A stretch of 7,642 nucleotides of DNA from Clostridiaceae bacterium. GTDB taxonomy: Bacteria; Bacillota; Clostridia; Acetivibrionales; DUMC01. The position numbers and the translations under genes were made by a program. Position 1 is the stretch's first letter, and each line of letters opens with the position of its first letter. Where the stretch lies: assembly GCA_012512865.1 (NCBI GenBank), contig JAAZDH010000257.1, positions 1-7,642 of the forward strand, given 5' to 3'. Positions 1-4,925 of the stretch are shown here, piece by piece. Below the pieces are notes generated by a model, which worked only from the letters and a program-made list of their open reading frames with translations, was not told the DNA's origin and searched no databases.

Positions 1-266
1 CGATGAGCCCGTGGGTTAACGTGGAAAGGGGGGCGGAAGGAATAGGCAGGGATTTCGTATTCTCGCGGAAACCAAGCCCGGCATACCTGGCTGAAAGCCA
101 ATGGGACCCCGAGGTGGTTGAGAAGGATCTTGTTGAAACCAGGGATATATGCCGCAAGTATGGATGCCCGGTAGAATTCATACTCAAGGATATCAGTACC
201 GTGAAGTATCAACCTCAAAGGCTCTGGGAATGGGCAAAGATTGCCCAAAGGGTATGCGAGGCTTAA
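1..266 (+). CDS. C-terminal part of a uroporphyrinogen decarboxylase-like (UroD/methyltransferase superfamily) protein, 5' end outside window
   Basis: The reading frame is open from the left edge and stops with TAA at 264-266, so only the last 87 or so residues are visible. The visible part contains FSRKPSPAYLA (about residues 20-30) and, near the end, EFILKDISTVKYQPQRLWEW. From memory this ending resembles UroD-like proteins of anaerobes, where a pattern of the form SRKPxPA...W(D)P..., ExILKDISTV, xPxRLxxW closes the TIM barrel. Many of these proteins belong to corrinoid methyltransferase-type groups and do not make haem, so no substrate can be assigned. The family call rests on recalled motifs. 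The catalytic N-terminal half is not in the window. The gene ends 19 bases before nagB and the ribosome binding site of nagB begins 3 bases after its stop, so co-transcription is likely. The Met at position 3 is internal, not a start. Confidence 0.55.
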   Translation, partial: MSPWVNVERGAEGIGRDFVFSRKPSPAYLAESQWDPEVVEKDLVETRDICRKYGCPVEFILKDISTVKYQPQRLWEWAKIAQRVCEA

Positions 267-285
267 GATAAGGAGGTTACCCGTG

Positions 286-999
286 ATGAAGATTATTAAA
301 GCAACCAATTATGACGAAATGAGTAAAAAAGCTGCTTCAATCATAGCAGCCCAGGTGGTGCTTAAGCCTAATTGTGTTTTGGGCCTGGCAACCGGCTCTA
401 CACCACTGGGAACTTATAAAAAGCTGGTTGAATGGCATAACAGCATTGACCTGGACTTTTCCAATGTGGTTACATTTAACCTCGATGAATATGTTGGCCT
501 TGATCCGAATCATGAGCAAAGCTATCGTTATTACATGAATAATAATTTATTCAATATGATTAATATTAAAATGGAAAACACCCATGTACCAAATGGAATG
601 GCCCCCAATATAGAAGAGGAATGCGCAAATTATGATAAAATGATTAGTGATTTTGGGGGAATAGACCTCCAGTTGCTTGGGATAGGCCACAATGGCCACA
701 TTGGATTTAACGAACCAGGTGAATACTTTCAAAAAGGAACCCACTGTGTAACCCTTTCAGAAAAAACAATTAATGCAAATTCAAGATTCTTTGAAAGTAT
801 TGACATGGTGCCAAGAAAGGCAATAACCATGGGTATGCTGGCAATAATGCAGGCGAAGAAAATTGTAATGATTGCAAGCGGGGAAGACAAGAAGGAGATA
901 CTTGGGAAGGCCCTTTTTGGCCCTATTACTCCAAGGGTTCCGGCATCAATACTCCAAATTCACCCGGATTTAACCGTAATTACAACAATCTCGCTGTGA
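286..999 (+). CDS. nagB: Glucosamine-6-phosphate deaminase
   Basis: The 237-residue cytosolic enzyme converts glucosamine 6-phosphate to fructose 6-phosphate and ammonia, linking amino-sugar use (chitin, cell-wall sugars) to glycolysis. The sequence shows the sugar-phosphate loop GLATGSTPLGTY (33-44), TFNLDEYVGL with the catalytic Asp at 67, and LGIGHNGHIGFNEPG with His138 and Glu143. The E. coli Asp141 equivalent is Asn136, as is usual in Bacillus-type enzymes. Length fits the short Gram-positive form (about 240) rather than the 266-residue allosteric E. coli enzyme. ATG 286 is chosen because a strong TAAGGAGGT lies at 269-277; GTG 283 is also possible and would add one residue. An upstream in-frame TTG at 241 lies inside the preceding gene and is unlikely. 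The C-terminus ends abruptly after DLTVITTISL, a few residues short of the usual D..AA tail. Confidence 0.93.
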   Translation: MKIIKATNYDEMSKKAASIIAAQVVLKPNCVLGLATGSTPLGTYKKLVEWHNSIDLDFSNVVTFNLDEYVGLDPNHEQSYRYYMNNNLFNMINIKMENTHVPNGMAPNIEEECANYDKMISDFGGIDLQLLGIGHNGHIGFNEPGEYFQKGTHCVTLSEKTINANSRFFESIDMVPRKAITMGMLAIMQAKKIVMIASGEDKKEILGKALFGPITPRVPASILQIHPDLTVITTISL

Positions 1000-1040
1000 T
1001 AAAAGAGAATGGAAAAATGATATGAAATAAAACAAGGAAT

Positions 1041-1099
1041 TGGTTTAGATAAGGAAAAATGATTTAGATAATGCAAAAAATGACTTAGATAAGGAAAAA
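1041..1099 (+). repeat. Three-copy degenerate tandem repeat of about 19-21 bases before the DUF72 gene
   Basis: The copies are 1041-1059 (TGGTTTAGATAAGGAAAAA), 1060-1080 (TGATTTAGATAATGCAAAAA plus A) and 1081-1099 (TGACTTAGATAAGGAAAAA). They share TG-TTAGATAA followed by an A-rich run. The array ends about 20 bases before the next start codon, so it lies in the promoter or leader of that gene. It could be an array of regulator sites or a product of slippage; nothing in the sequence decides between them. Confidence 0.8.
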
Positions 1100-1121
1100 T
1101 AATTAAAAAGGATAATATAAA

Positions 1122-1901
1122 ATGATTTATATTGGGACGGCAGGCTATTCGTACAAGGACTGGATTGGCCCCTTTTATCCTGATGATATAAAACAAAGCG
1201 CAATGCTGGAGTATTATTCAGCCCGCTTTGATTTCGTGGAAATCAATTCCACTTATTACCATATGCCTGCAGTAAGGATTTTTGAAAGTCTAAACAGGAA
1301 AACACCGGCAAAGTTCATGTTTTCAGTAAAAATATACGGCGGGTTTACCCATGAAAGAACCCATGGTTTTACCGGGGCCAGGCAGTTCATGCAAGCGGTT
1401 CAACCCTTGATAGAAAGCAAAAAGCTTATTTGTCTCCTGGCGCAATTCCCGTATTCTTTCCATTATACGCGTGAAAACTTAGAATACATAAAAAATTTAC
1501 GCCATTGGTTTGATAACGTGGAAATCTGCATTGAATTCAGGAACCGTAATTGGATTAATGAAGAAACAATGCAATTCCTAAAAAGTGAAGGAATTGGCTT
1601 CGTATGCGTAGACGAGCCGAATATAAGGGGCTTGGTAGGAAATGTAATAGCAGTTACATCCAATATATCATACATCAGGATGCATGGGAGAAATGCGGAA
1701 AAATGGTATGGGAGCCAGGGGTCCGAGAGGTATGATTACCTCTACAGTATAGATGAATTGATAGAATGGGTTACAAAAATAAAAGAGCTTGAAGATAAAT
1801 CGGCATTAACGGTTGTTTCTTTTAACAACCACCCGCTTGGGAAAGCAGTGAAAAATGCCAGGGCATTAAGAGCTCTTCTCTACGGGACGGAAAGCGACTG
1901 A
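1122..1901 (+). CDS. DUF72 (YecE) family TIM-barrel protein
   Basis: The 259-residue protein matches the DUF72/YecE family along its whole length. It opens with IGTAGYSYKDWIGPFYP (4-20). Then come YYSARFDFVEINSTYYHMP (31-49), TPAKFMFSVK (61-70), LLAQFPYSF (105-113), ICIEFRNRNW (135-144), YIRMHGR (184-190) and the late SFNNHPLGKAVKNA (233-246). The family adopts a TIM-barrel fold; its biochemical function is not established, although the conserved His, Glu and Arg residues suggest an enzyme. ATG 1122 starts directly at the conserved N-terminus. Its ribosome binding site is weak (AAAGGA, 1107-1112). The gene is separated from nagB by 122 bases carrying a repeat array, so it is probably a separate transcription unit. 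Family assignment is secure; function is unknown. Confidence 0.9.
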   Translation: MIYIGTAGYSYKDWIGPFYPDDIKQSAMLEYYSARFDFVEINSTYYHMPAVRIFESLNRKTPAKFMFSVKIYGGFTHERTHGFTGARQFMQAVQPLIESKKLICLLAQFPYSFHYTRENLEYIKNLRHWFDNVEICIEFRNRNWINEETMQFLKSEGIGFVCVDEPNIRGLVGNVIAVTSNISYIRMHGRNAEKWYGSQGSERYDYLYSIDELIEWVTKIKELEDKSALTVVSFNNHPLGKAVKNARALRALLYGTESD

Positions 1902-1982
1902 AAGGTCATATCTCGCCTTATTCGTTCATTCATTCATATTACGACTATTCACCTTTGATTTATTCCAGCCTATACAACAGGT

Positions 1983-1991
1983 TTCGGCAAA
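1983..1991. promoter_or_regulatory. Spo0A-box-like site (TTCGGCAAA)
   Basis: TTCGGCAAA matches the reverse complement of the 0A box (TTTGNCGAA, core TGNCGAA) at every fixed position. It lies about 280 bases before the Spo0E-like start, in the same orientation as the second site at 2102. One such match can arise by chance in AT-rich DNA; the pairing and the identity of the downstream gene give it weight. Confidence 0.4.
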
Positions 1992-2060
1992 TTTCTACAA
2001 CACATTTCTTTATTATATATCTATTGTTTATCATAAATTGGGGAAGAGATAGAATTATTG

Positions 2061-2074
2061 TATTGTATACAATA
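2061..2074. promoter_or_regulatory. Perfect 14-base palindrome TATTGTATACAATA, possible operator
   Basis: TATTGTATACAATA is its own reverse complement with no spacer. Its core TTGTATACAA resembles the kind of operator bound by GntR-family dimers, but this is only a resemblance. It sits between the two Spo0A-box-like sites, about 190 bases before the Spo0E-like gene. Confidence 0.4.
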
Positions 2075-2101
2075 TGCACAAGGTTATATTTGTAATCTAA
2101 T

Positions 2102-2110
2102 TTCGACAAT
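2102..2110. promoter_or_regulatory. Spo0A-box-like site (TTCGACAAT)
   Basis: TTCGACAAT matches eight of nine positions of the classical 0A box written on this strand (TTCGACAAA) and all fixed positions of its core. It is about 155 bases before the Spo0E-like start and about 45 bases upstream of a TATAAT at 2156. It is the better of the two candidate Spo0A sites in this gap. Confidence 0.45.
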
Positions 2111-2135
2111 CCTCTAGCAATAATCGTGCTACCTG

Positions 2136-2152
2136 GTGGTAAAAAGTACCAC
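2136..2152. promoter_or_regulatory. 17-base dyad GTGGTA-N5-TACCAC next to a possible -10 element
   Basis: GTGGTA at 2136-2141 and TACCAC at 2147-2152 are exact inverted repeats around the 5-base spacer AAAAG. The dyad ends 3 bases before TATAAT (2156-2161), so it occupies the -35 to spacer position of a putative promoter. That is where a repressor or activator would bind. As RNA it would form only a small hairpin without a T tract, so a terminator is unlikely. Confidence 0.4.
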
Positions 2153-2179
2153 GCATATAATCCTAATAAGTGCAAAAAT

Positions 2180-2232
2180 TAAGGTTTATCATTTGAATCG
2201 AAATTAATGGGCGAACGATAGGGATAACCTTA
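2180..2232 (+). promoter_or_regulatory. Inverted repeat in the leader of the spo0E-like gene, potential RNA hairpin
   Basis: The arm TAAGGTTTATC (2180-2190) pairs with GATAACCTTA (2223-2232), leaving one bulged T. Inside, ATCG (2197-2200) can pair with CGAT (2216-2219), extending the structure. The hairpin ends about 20 bases before the ribosome binding site (2254-2261), so it could influence translation or message stability. I do not recognise it as any known riboswitch class. Confidence 0.35.
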
Positions 2233-2266
2233 TTTACAGTCGAAAGCCAAGGTAAAGGAAGCTTTG

Positions 2267-2578
2267 ATGTCTGAGTTGGATGAGGTAGTTAATAAAATAA
2301 GAGAATTAAAGAACAAACTGGAAAAACTTATAAATGAAAAACAAGATTTAATTGATCCTGAAGTTGTTTCTGCCAGCAAGAAACTGGATGAAGCCCTTGT
2401 TGAATATGAAAAAGCAATCAGGAAAAAACATAAGGGCGGTATAAACAATAAAAGCAATGATATTGCCGGTGATCCTGCTGCTGCTGTTGCTGATGATGAC
2501 TCCTGCGTTACCGGGGATACAAGTACTGATGTAAAAAATAATGTAGAAAATAATAAAAAAAATAATGAGAAGCCGTAG
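2267..2578 (+). CDS. Spo0E-like aspartyl-phosphate phosphatase (sporulation regulator) with low-complexity tail
   Basis: The first 55 or so residues have the Spo0E-family layout: two helices joined around the signature SKKLD (37-41, family motif SQELD), preceded by IRELKNKLEKLI and followed by EALVEYEKA. Spo0E-type proteins dephosphorylate Spo0A~P and so delay commitment to sporulation; they act in the cytosol. B. subtilis Spo0E is 85 residues, while this protein has 103. The extra part, from about residue 57 on, is hydrophilic and Asn/Asp/Ala-rich (including PAAAVADDD and runs of N and K), encoded partly by GCT and AAT repeats. ATG 2267 is chosen with AAAGGAAG at 2254-2261; TTG 2264 is the alternative. 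The gene faces the minus-strand zinc-ribbon gene, with only 6 bases between stops. Whether it acts on Spo0A or another response regulator cannot be read from sequence. Confidence 0.75.
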   Translation: MSELDEVVNKIRELKNKLEKLINEKQDLIDPEVVSASKKLDEALVEYEKAIRKKHKGGINNKSNDIAGDPAAAVADDDSCVTGDTSTDVKNNVENNKKNNEKP

Positions 2579-2604
2579 CAATATTTACTGCAAAAAGGCT
2601 ACGG
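2573..2604 (-). terminator. Stem-loop between two convergent genes, possible terminator
   Basis: CCGTAGC (2573-2579) and GCTACGG (2598-2604) are exact inverted repeats that span both stop codons of the convergent pair. Read on the minus strand, the stem is followed by a T-rich stretch (complement of 2552-2568), so it could terminate the zinc-ribbon transcript. The T run starts several bases after the stem and the loop is 18 bases, so it is not a textbook terminator. On the plus strand no T tract follows. Confidence 0.4.
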
Positions 2605-3037
2605 GGCCGGGTTTTCCCGGTATATTAATGTTTGGCGCTTCTTTTCGCAAATTATTTAACTCCAATAATAATACAATTAATACCAGCACAAGGATGAGGA
2701 CAACAACAATTGAAATGAAGAGATTCTTTTTATTGTTGGAAAAAAAGGATTTTAACTTGAACTTAATTAATGGCAGTTTTTTGTTTTTAAAATTGAGAAT
2801 AAAAACTTTTATTTGCATAAAAATTTGCCTTATCGTGTGAAAAATTGATTTTGGATTGAAAAGAAAGTTTTTCTTGCATACAGGGCATGTAACCAATATG
2901 GTCCCCTTATCCAGCGGTACTTTTAGTTTACTAAGGCAGTTTATGCAATTTATAATTATCTTGTTGTCAAATCCTGTCATGTGATTATAATTATAATTCC
3001 TTCCATAATTATGGCTATTGTATCTTTTTCTCATCAC
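2585..3037 (-). CDS. Zinc-ribbon protein with one C-terminal transmembrane helix, function unknown
   Basis: The 150-residue protein has an N-terminal Tyr/Asn-rich stretch. A zinc ribbon follows, made of two CxxC knuckles, C31-C34 and C51-C54 (NCINC...TCPVCKKNF), similar in form to MJ0042-type ribbons. Next is a Lys/Phe-rich basic segment, then one strongly hydrophobic helix at about 106-126 (LFISIVVVLILVLVLIVLLL). The positive side before the helix suggests the ribbon faces the cytosol, with a short tail of about 24 residues outside. GTG 3037 is chosen because GGAGGA (complement of 3047-3052) lies 10 bases upstream; ATG 3034 is possible but further from it. There is no catalytic signature. 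Such proteins are common in Firmicutes and usually unassigned. Confidence 0.75.
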   Translation of the reverse strand: MMRKRYNSHNYGRNYNYNHMTGFDNKIIINCINCLSKLKVPLDKGTILVTCPVCKKNFLFNPKSIFHTIRQIFMQIKVFILNFKNKKLPLIKFKLKSFFSNNKKNLFISIVVVLILVLVLIVLLLELNNLRKEAPNINIPGKPGPVAFLQ

Positions 3038-3043
3038 AAACCA

Positions 3044-3071
3044 TTGTCCTCCAAGGGATTCCTCTTATAAT
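3044..3071 (+). promoter_or_regulatory. Weak sigma-A-type promoter candidate (TTGTCC-16-TATAAT)
   Basis: TTGTCC at 3044-3049 and a perfect TATAAT at 3066-3071 are 16 bases apart on the plus strand. The -35 overlaps the ribosome binding site of the divergent zinc-ribbon gene. It would give a leader of more than 250 bases for the gene at 3337, so the downstream promoter at 3194 is preferred. Confidence 0.25.
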
Positions 3072-3100
3072 ATAGTCCTTTAGTTGCTATGCCATGTCCT

Positions 3101-3138
3101 ATCTTATCATACCGTACAATACCATATCATATCATATC
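3101..3138. repeat. Short repeat tract with CATAT units
   Basis: Three exact tandem CATAT units occupy 3123-3137, preceded by looser TATCAT/ATACC variants from 3101. The tract lies in the divergent gap between the zinc-ribbon gene and the unassigned gene and carries no obvious regulatory motif. Confidence 0.6.
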
Positions 3139-3193
3139 GTGTCTTCCGGCTGCAACCAGGAAATTCGAACCCGCCCGGTTCATCATAGGGCTG

Positions 3194-3222
3194 TTGATGA
3201 TACACGTCGCCTGGAGTATAAT
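3194..3222 (+). promoter_or_regulatory. Sigma-A-type promoter for the unassigned gene at 3337 (TTGATG-17-TATAAT)
   Basis: TTGATG at 3194-3199 (four of six consensus positions) and a perfect TATAAT at 3217-3222 are separated by the ideal 17 bases. Transcription would begin near 3229, giving a leader of about 108 bases. A 6-base dyad TCATCA/TGATGA (3180-3185, 3195-3200) overlaps the -35 element and could be an operator. Confidence 0.5.
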
Positions 3223-3264
3223 TAATTCAAGAACGCATGGCACAGTGAGTGATGTAAACCAGGG

Positions 3265-3305
3265 TAAATCAAGGAATCTGCAAATCAAGGTAAATTAAGG
3301 ATCTG
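3265..3305 (+). repeat. Degenerate leader repeat, (T/C)AAAT(C/T)AAGG x3
   Basis: TAAATCAAGG (3265-3274), CAAATCAAGG (3281-3290) and TAAATTAAGG (3291-3300) are near-identical. ATCTG follows at 3276-3280 and 3301-3305. The array lies in the predicted leader, about 20 bases before the ribosome binding site of the gene at 3337. The AAGG units look like weak Shine-Dalgarno sequences without start codons. Confidence 0.6.
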
Positions 3306-3336
3306 GAGTTTAAAATCATAAAGAGGGGTGATATTA

Positions 3337-4122
3337 ATGGGCAATAATAAATTAACAAGGCAGTATGTATTATCGCCTGCTGCCGGAAAAAGGCTAATAG
3401 CCCGGGCACTTCTGCATATACCTTCGATCTTGGAAGCATTGGCAAGCAGGACCGTTGTTATTGCTGCCGGTACAACAAACGGGTATGTAGCCGAGGAATT
3501 CTTAAACAGGATAGGGCAGGCCGCAGGTTTTTCCAAGAAGCGGTTTTTCAGGGGAATCACCTTGCCGCCCGGGTATAAGGTGAAGGATAGCGGAAGATTG
3601 GAAGATGAAAGCCAGTTCCCTGGAGACGTTGTAATCGTAAATGGCAAATGGGAGAAGGGAAAAACGATATTTGACGTTGTTGGCAACCTGGAAAAGGGTG
3701 ATATCATTATAAAAGGGGCAAATGCAGTTAACCTTGACAGCAAGCAGGCAGCCATATATATAGGACATCCATCGGGAGGTACGATATGCTCGGCGCTGCA
3801 GGCCGTAGTTGGCAGGCGCGTTGAATTGTACATCCCGGTTGGGCTGGAGAAGAGGATTTATGGTAATATTAACGAAATAGCCGTAAAATTAAATTCTCCG
3901 GGTGCTGCCGGGCCAAGGTACATGCCGGTAAGCGGAAATATCGTAACGGAGCTGGAGGCTGTAAAAATAATTACCGGGGCGGATGCCGAGCTTGTTGCGG
4001 CTGGAGGAGTGTGCGGCGCCGAGGGCAGCTGCTGGGTAGCTGCTACCGGGAATGAAGAAGAGCTGGATAAGGCCGATGAGCTCATGAAATCAGTAATTGC
4101 AGAGCCGAATTTTGTTATCTGA
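3337..4122 (+). CDS. Conserved-looking protein of unknown function (261 residues)
   Basis: I do not recognise a named family. The protein appears soluble, with no signal peptide or membrane helix. It has alternating hydrophobic strands and glycine turns typical of an alpha/beta fold. Notable segments are YVLSPAAGKRLIARAL (10-25), TVVIAAGTTNGYVAEEFL (39-56), FRGITLPPGY (71-80), GDIIIKGANAVNLD (121-134), YIGHPSGGTI (141-150), LNSPGAAGPRYMPVSG (185-200) and AAGGVCGAEGSCWVAATG (221-238). These Gly-rich loops look like phosphate- or nucleotide-binding sites of an enzyme, but none matches a motif I can name. C226 and C232 lie close together. ATG 3337 follows AGGGGTGAT (3324-3332), an excellent ribosome binding site; GTG 3328 lies inside it and is unlikely. 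The gene has its own promoter candidate and is followed by a repeat-rich gap, so it is probably monocistronic. Confidence 0.8.
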   Translation: MGNNKLTRQYVLSPAAGKRLIARALLHIPSILEALASRTVVIAAGTTNGYVAEEFLNRIGQAAGFSKKRFFRGITLPPGYKVKDSGRLEDESQFPGDVVIVNGKWEKGKTIFDVVGNLEKGDIIIKGANAVNLDSKQAAIYIGHPSGGTICSALQAVVGRRVELYIPVGLEKRIYGNINEIAVKLNSPGAAGPRYMPVSGNIVTELEAVKIITGADAELVAAGGVCGAEGSCWVAATGNEEELDKADELMKSVIAEPNFVI

Positions 4123-4170
4123 GTTATTAGGATTTATTGATTTGTTGCCAGCATATTGAATAATCATACG

Positions 4171-4261
4171 GCACCGGTATCAATAATACCAGTACCAGTT
4201 GCCAATAATACCGGTATCAATTACCGATAATACCAATAATACCAATGCCAGTAATAATGCC
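4171..4261. repeat. Degenerate AATAATACC / ACCGGTATCAA repeat tract before tadA
   Basis: AATAATACC occurs at 4182-4190, 4204-4212 and 4235-4243, with variants ATAATACC at 4227-4234 and TAATAATGCC at 4252-4261. ACCGGTATCAA occurs at 4173-4183 and 4210-4220, a spacing of 37 bases. GGTAT and ATACC units are mutually complementary, so the transcript could form several alternative small hairpins. Almost the whole gap between the unassigned gene and tadA is made of this tract. Confidence 0.8.
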
Positions 4262-4304
4262 AAAAATAAAGAATACAAAATAATCAACGGGAGGATTTGG
4301 GCTT

Positions 4305-4925
4305 GTGAACAAAAATGAAGGGCAGGGCCTGGAGGGCAAGATAGAGCACGCGGAGTGCTGCGCCGGTACTAATGCTGGTACACCCGGTATATTCCATGTA
4401 AACAAAACAGGGCAAGGGGAGCATAAGCCCGGGAATGTACAAAACCGTGAATACGGGCATGAGCCTGGATGCCATTTGCATTTTATGAAGGAAGCTTATA
4501 AAGAGGCTTTAAAAGCATATGGCAAGGAGGAGGTCCCCATTGGCGCGGTGATTGTCAAGGACAACAGGGTAATTGCAAGGGCCCATAATGAAAGGGAATC
4601 CAGGAAGGATGCAACCCTCCACGCGGAGATCAGCGCCATAAAAAAGGCGTGCAAGAAGCTCGGGACTTGGCGTCTTAACGATTGTGACATGTATGTAACG
4701 CTTGAGCCATGTGTAATGTGTGCAGGGGCGCTTATACAGGCAAGGATCAGGACGGTATTCATTGGGGCGGCGGATCCAAAGGCGGGTGCTGTTGGTTCAG
4801 TGATTAATGTTACAAATGTGGAAAAGTTTAACCATAGAATAAACGTTGTATATGGAGTTTTGGAAGAGGAATGTTCCTTAATACTGAAGAAGTTTTTCAA
4901 GAAATTAAGGTTAAGGCAAGAATAG
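4305..4925 (+). CDS. tadA: tRNA-specific adenosine deaminase, with N-terminal extension
   Basis: TadA converts adenosine 34 (the wobble base) of tRNA-Arg(ACG) to inosine and is normally essential. The zinc site is HAE (His106, catalytic Glu108) and PCVMC (Cys136, Cys139), within TLHAEISAI and LEPCVMCAGALIQARI. The domain starts at HFMKEAYKEALKAYGKEEVPIGAVIV (from residue 59) and runs to the end; the core of about 148 residues fits the family. Residues 1-58 form an extra hydrophilic Gly/His/Cys-containing segment that TadA proteins usually lack. GTG 4305 is chosen because GGGAGGA (4289-4295) is the only good ribosome binding site. ATG 4485 would give the normal length but has none before it. 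In Bacillus the SRP RNA gene and dnaX lie downstream of tadA; here they do not. Repeats flank the gene on both sides. Confidence 0.92.
   Translation: MNKNEGQGLEGKIEHAECCAGTNAGTPGIFHVNKTGQGEHKPGNVQNREYGHEPGCHLHFMKEAYKEALKAYGKEEVPIGAVIVKDNRVIARAHNERESRKDATLHAEISAIKKACKKLGTWRLNDCDMYVTLEPCVMCAGALIQARIRTVFIGAADPKAGAVGSVINVTNVEKFNHRINVVYGVLEEECSLILKKFFKKLRLRQE

Larger units (their letters stand above)
1902..2266. other. 365-base non-coding regulatory region before the spo0E-like gene
   Basis: No open frame here looks coding. Symmetric and motif-like elements cluster in it, listed separately: Spo0A-box-like sites at 1983 and 2102, a 14-base palindrome at 2061, a 17-base dyad at 2136 next to a TATAAT at 2156-2161, and a leader inverted repeat at 2180-2232. 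The TATAAT lacks a good -35 at normal spacing, so any promoter here may need an activator. The density of elements suggests tight control of the downstream gene. Just after the DUF72 stop there is a short run of TTCATTCATTCAT-type repeats, and no clear terminator. Confidence 0.5.

Noticed and set aside
241..285. Upstream TTG start for nagB giving 15 more residues
   Set aside because: It lies within the preceding gene and its extension includes the Shine-Dalgarno itself; ATG 286 (or GTG 283) fits the ribosome binding site and the family N-terminus.
691..693. Asn136 in NagB in place of the E. coli Asp141, as a possible inactivating change
   Set aside because: Asn at this position (GHNGHIGFNEPG) is, to my knowledge, normal in Gram-positive NagB enzymes.
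2151..2215. Purine-riboswitch-like start (CGCATATAATCCTAATAAG)
   Set aside because: The conserved TATGG and CCGTAAA elements and the P2/P3 stems are missing. TATAAT is better read as a possible -10.
2607..2620. CCGGG-TTTT-CCCGG hairpin as a terminator of the spo0E-like gene
   Set aside because: It lies within the coding region of the convergent gene (encoding PGKPG) and is not followed by a T run.
3156..3214. tRNA-like signal on the minus strand: GGGTTCGAATTTCC resembles a T-arm, with CCAGG/CCTGG closing the region
   Set aside because: The T-stem does not pair properly, there is no D-arm GG and no 7-base acceptor stem next to the T-arm. It looks like chance or a very decayed remnant.
3285..3833. 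Long open frame on the minus strand opposite the unassigned gene
   Set aside because: It is a shadow of the plus-strand gene, with no ribosome binding site, no family resemblance and a Pro/Ser-rich composition typical of antisense frames. The antisense frames at 5308-5886 and 6572-7165 were rejected for the same reason.
4171..4261. Possible CRISPR array
   Set aside because: Units are about 9-11 bases, overlapping and degenerate, without regular unique spacers, and there are no cas genes.
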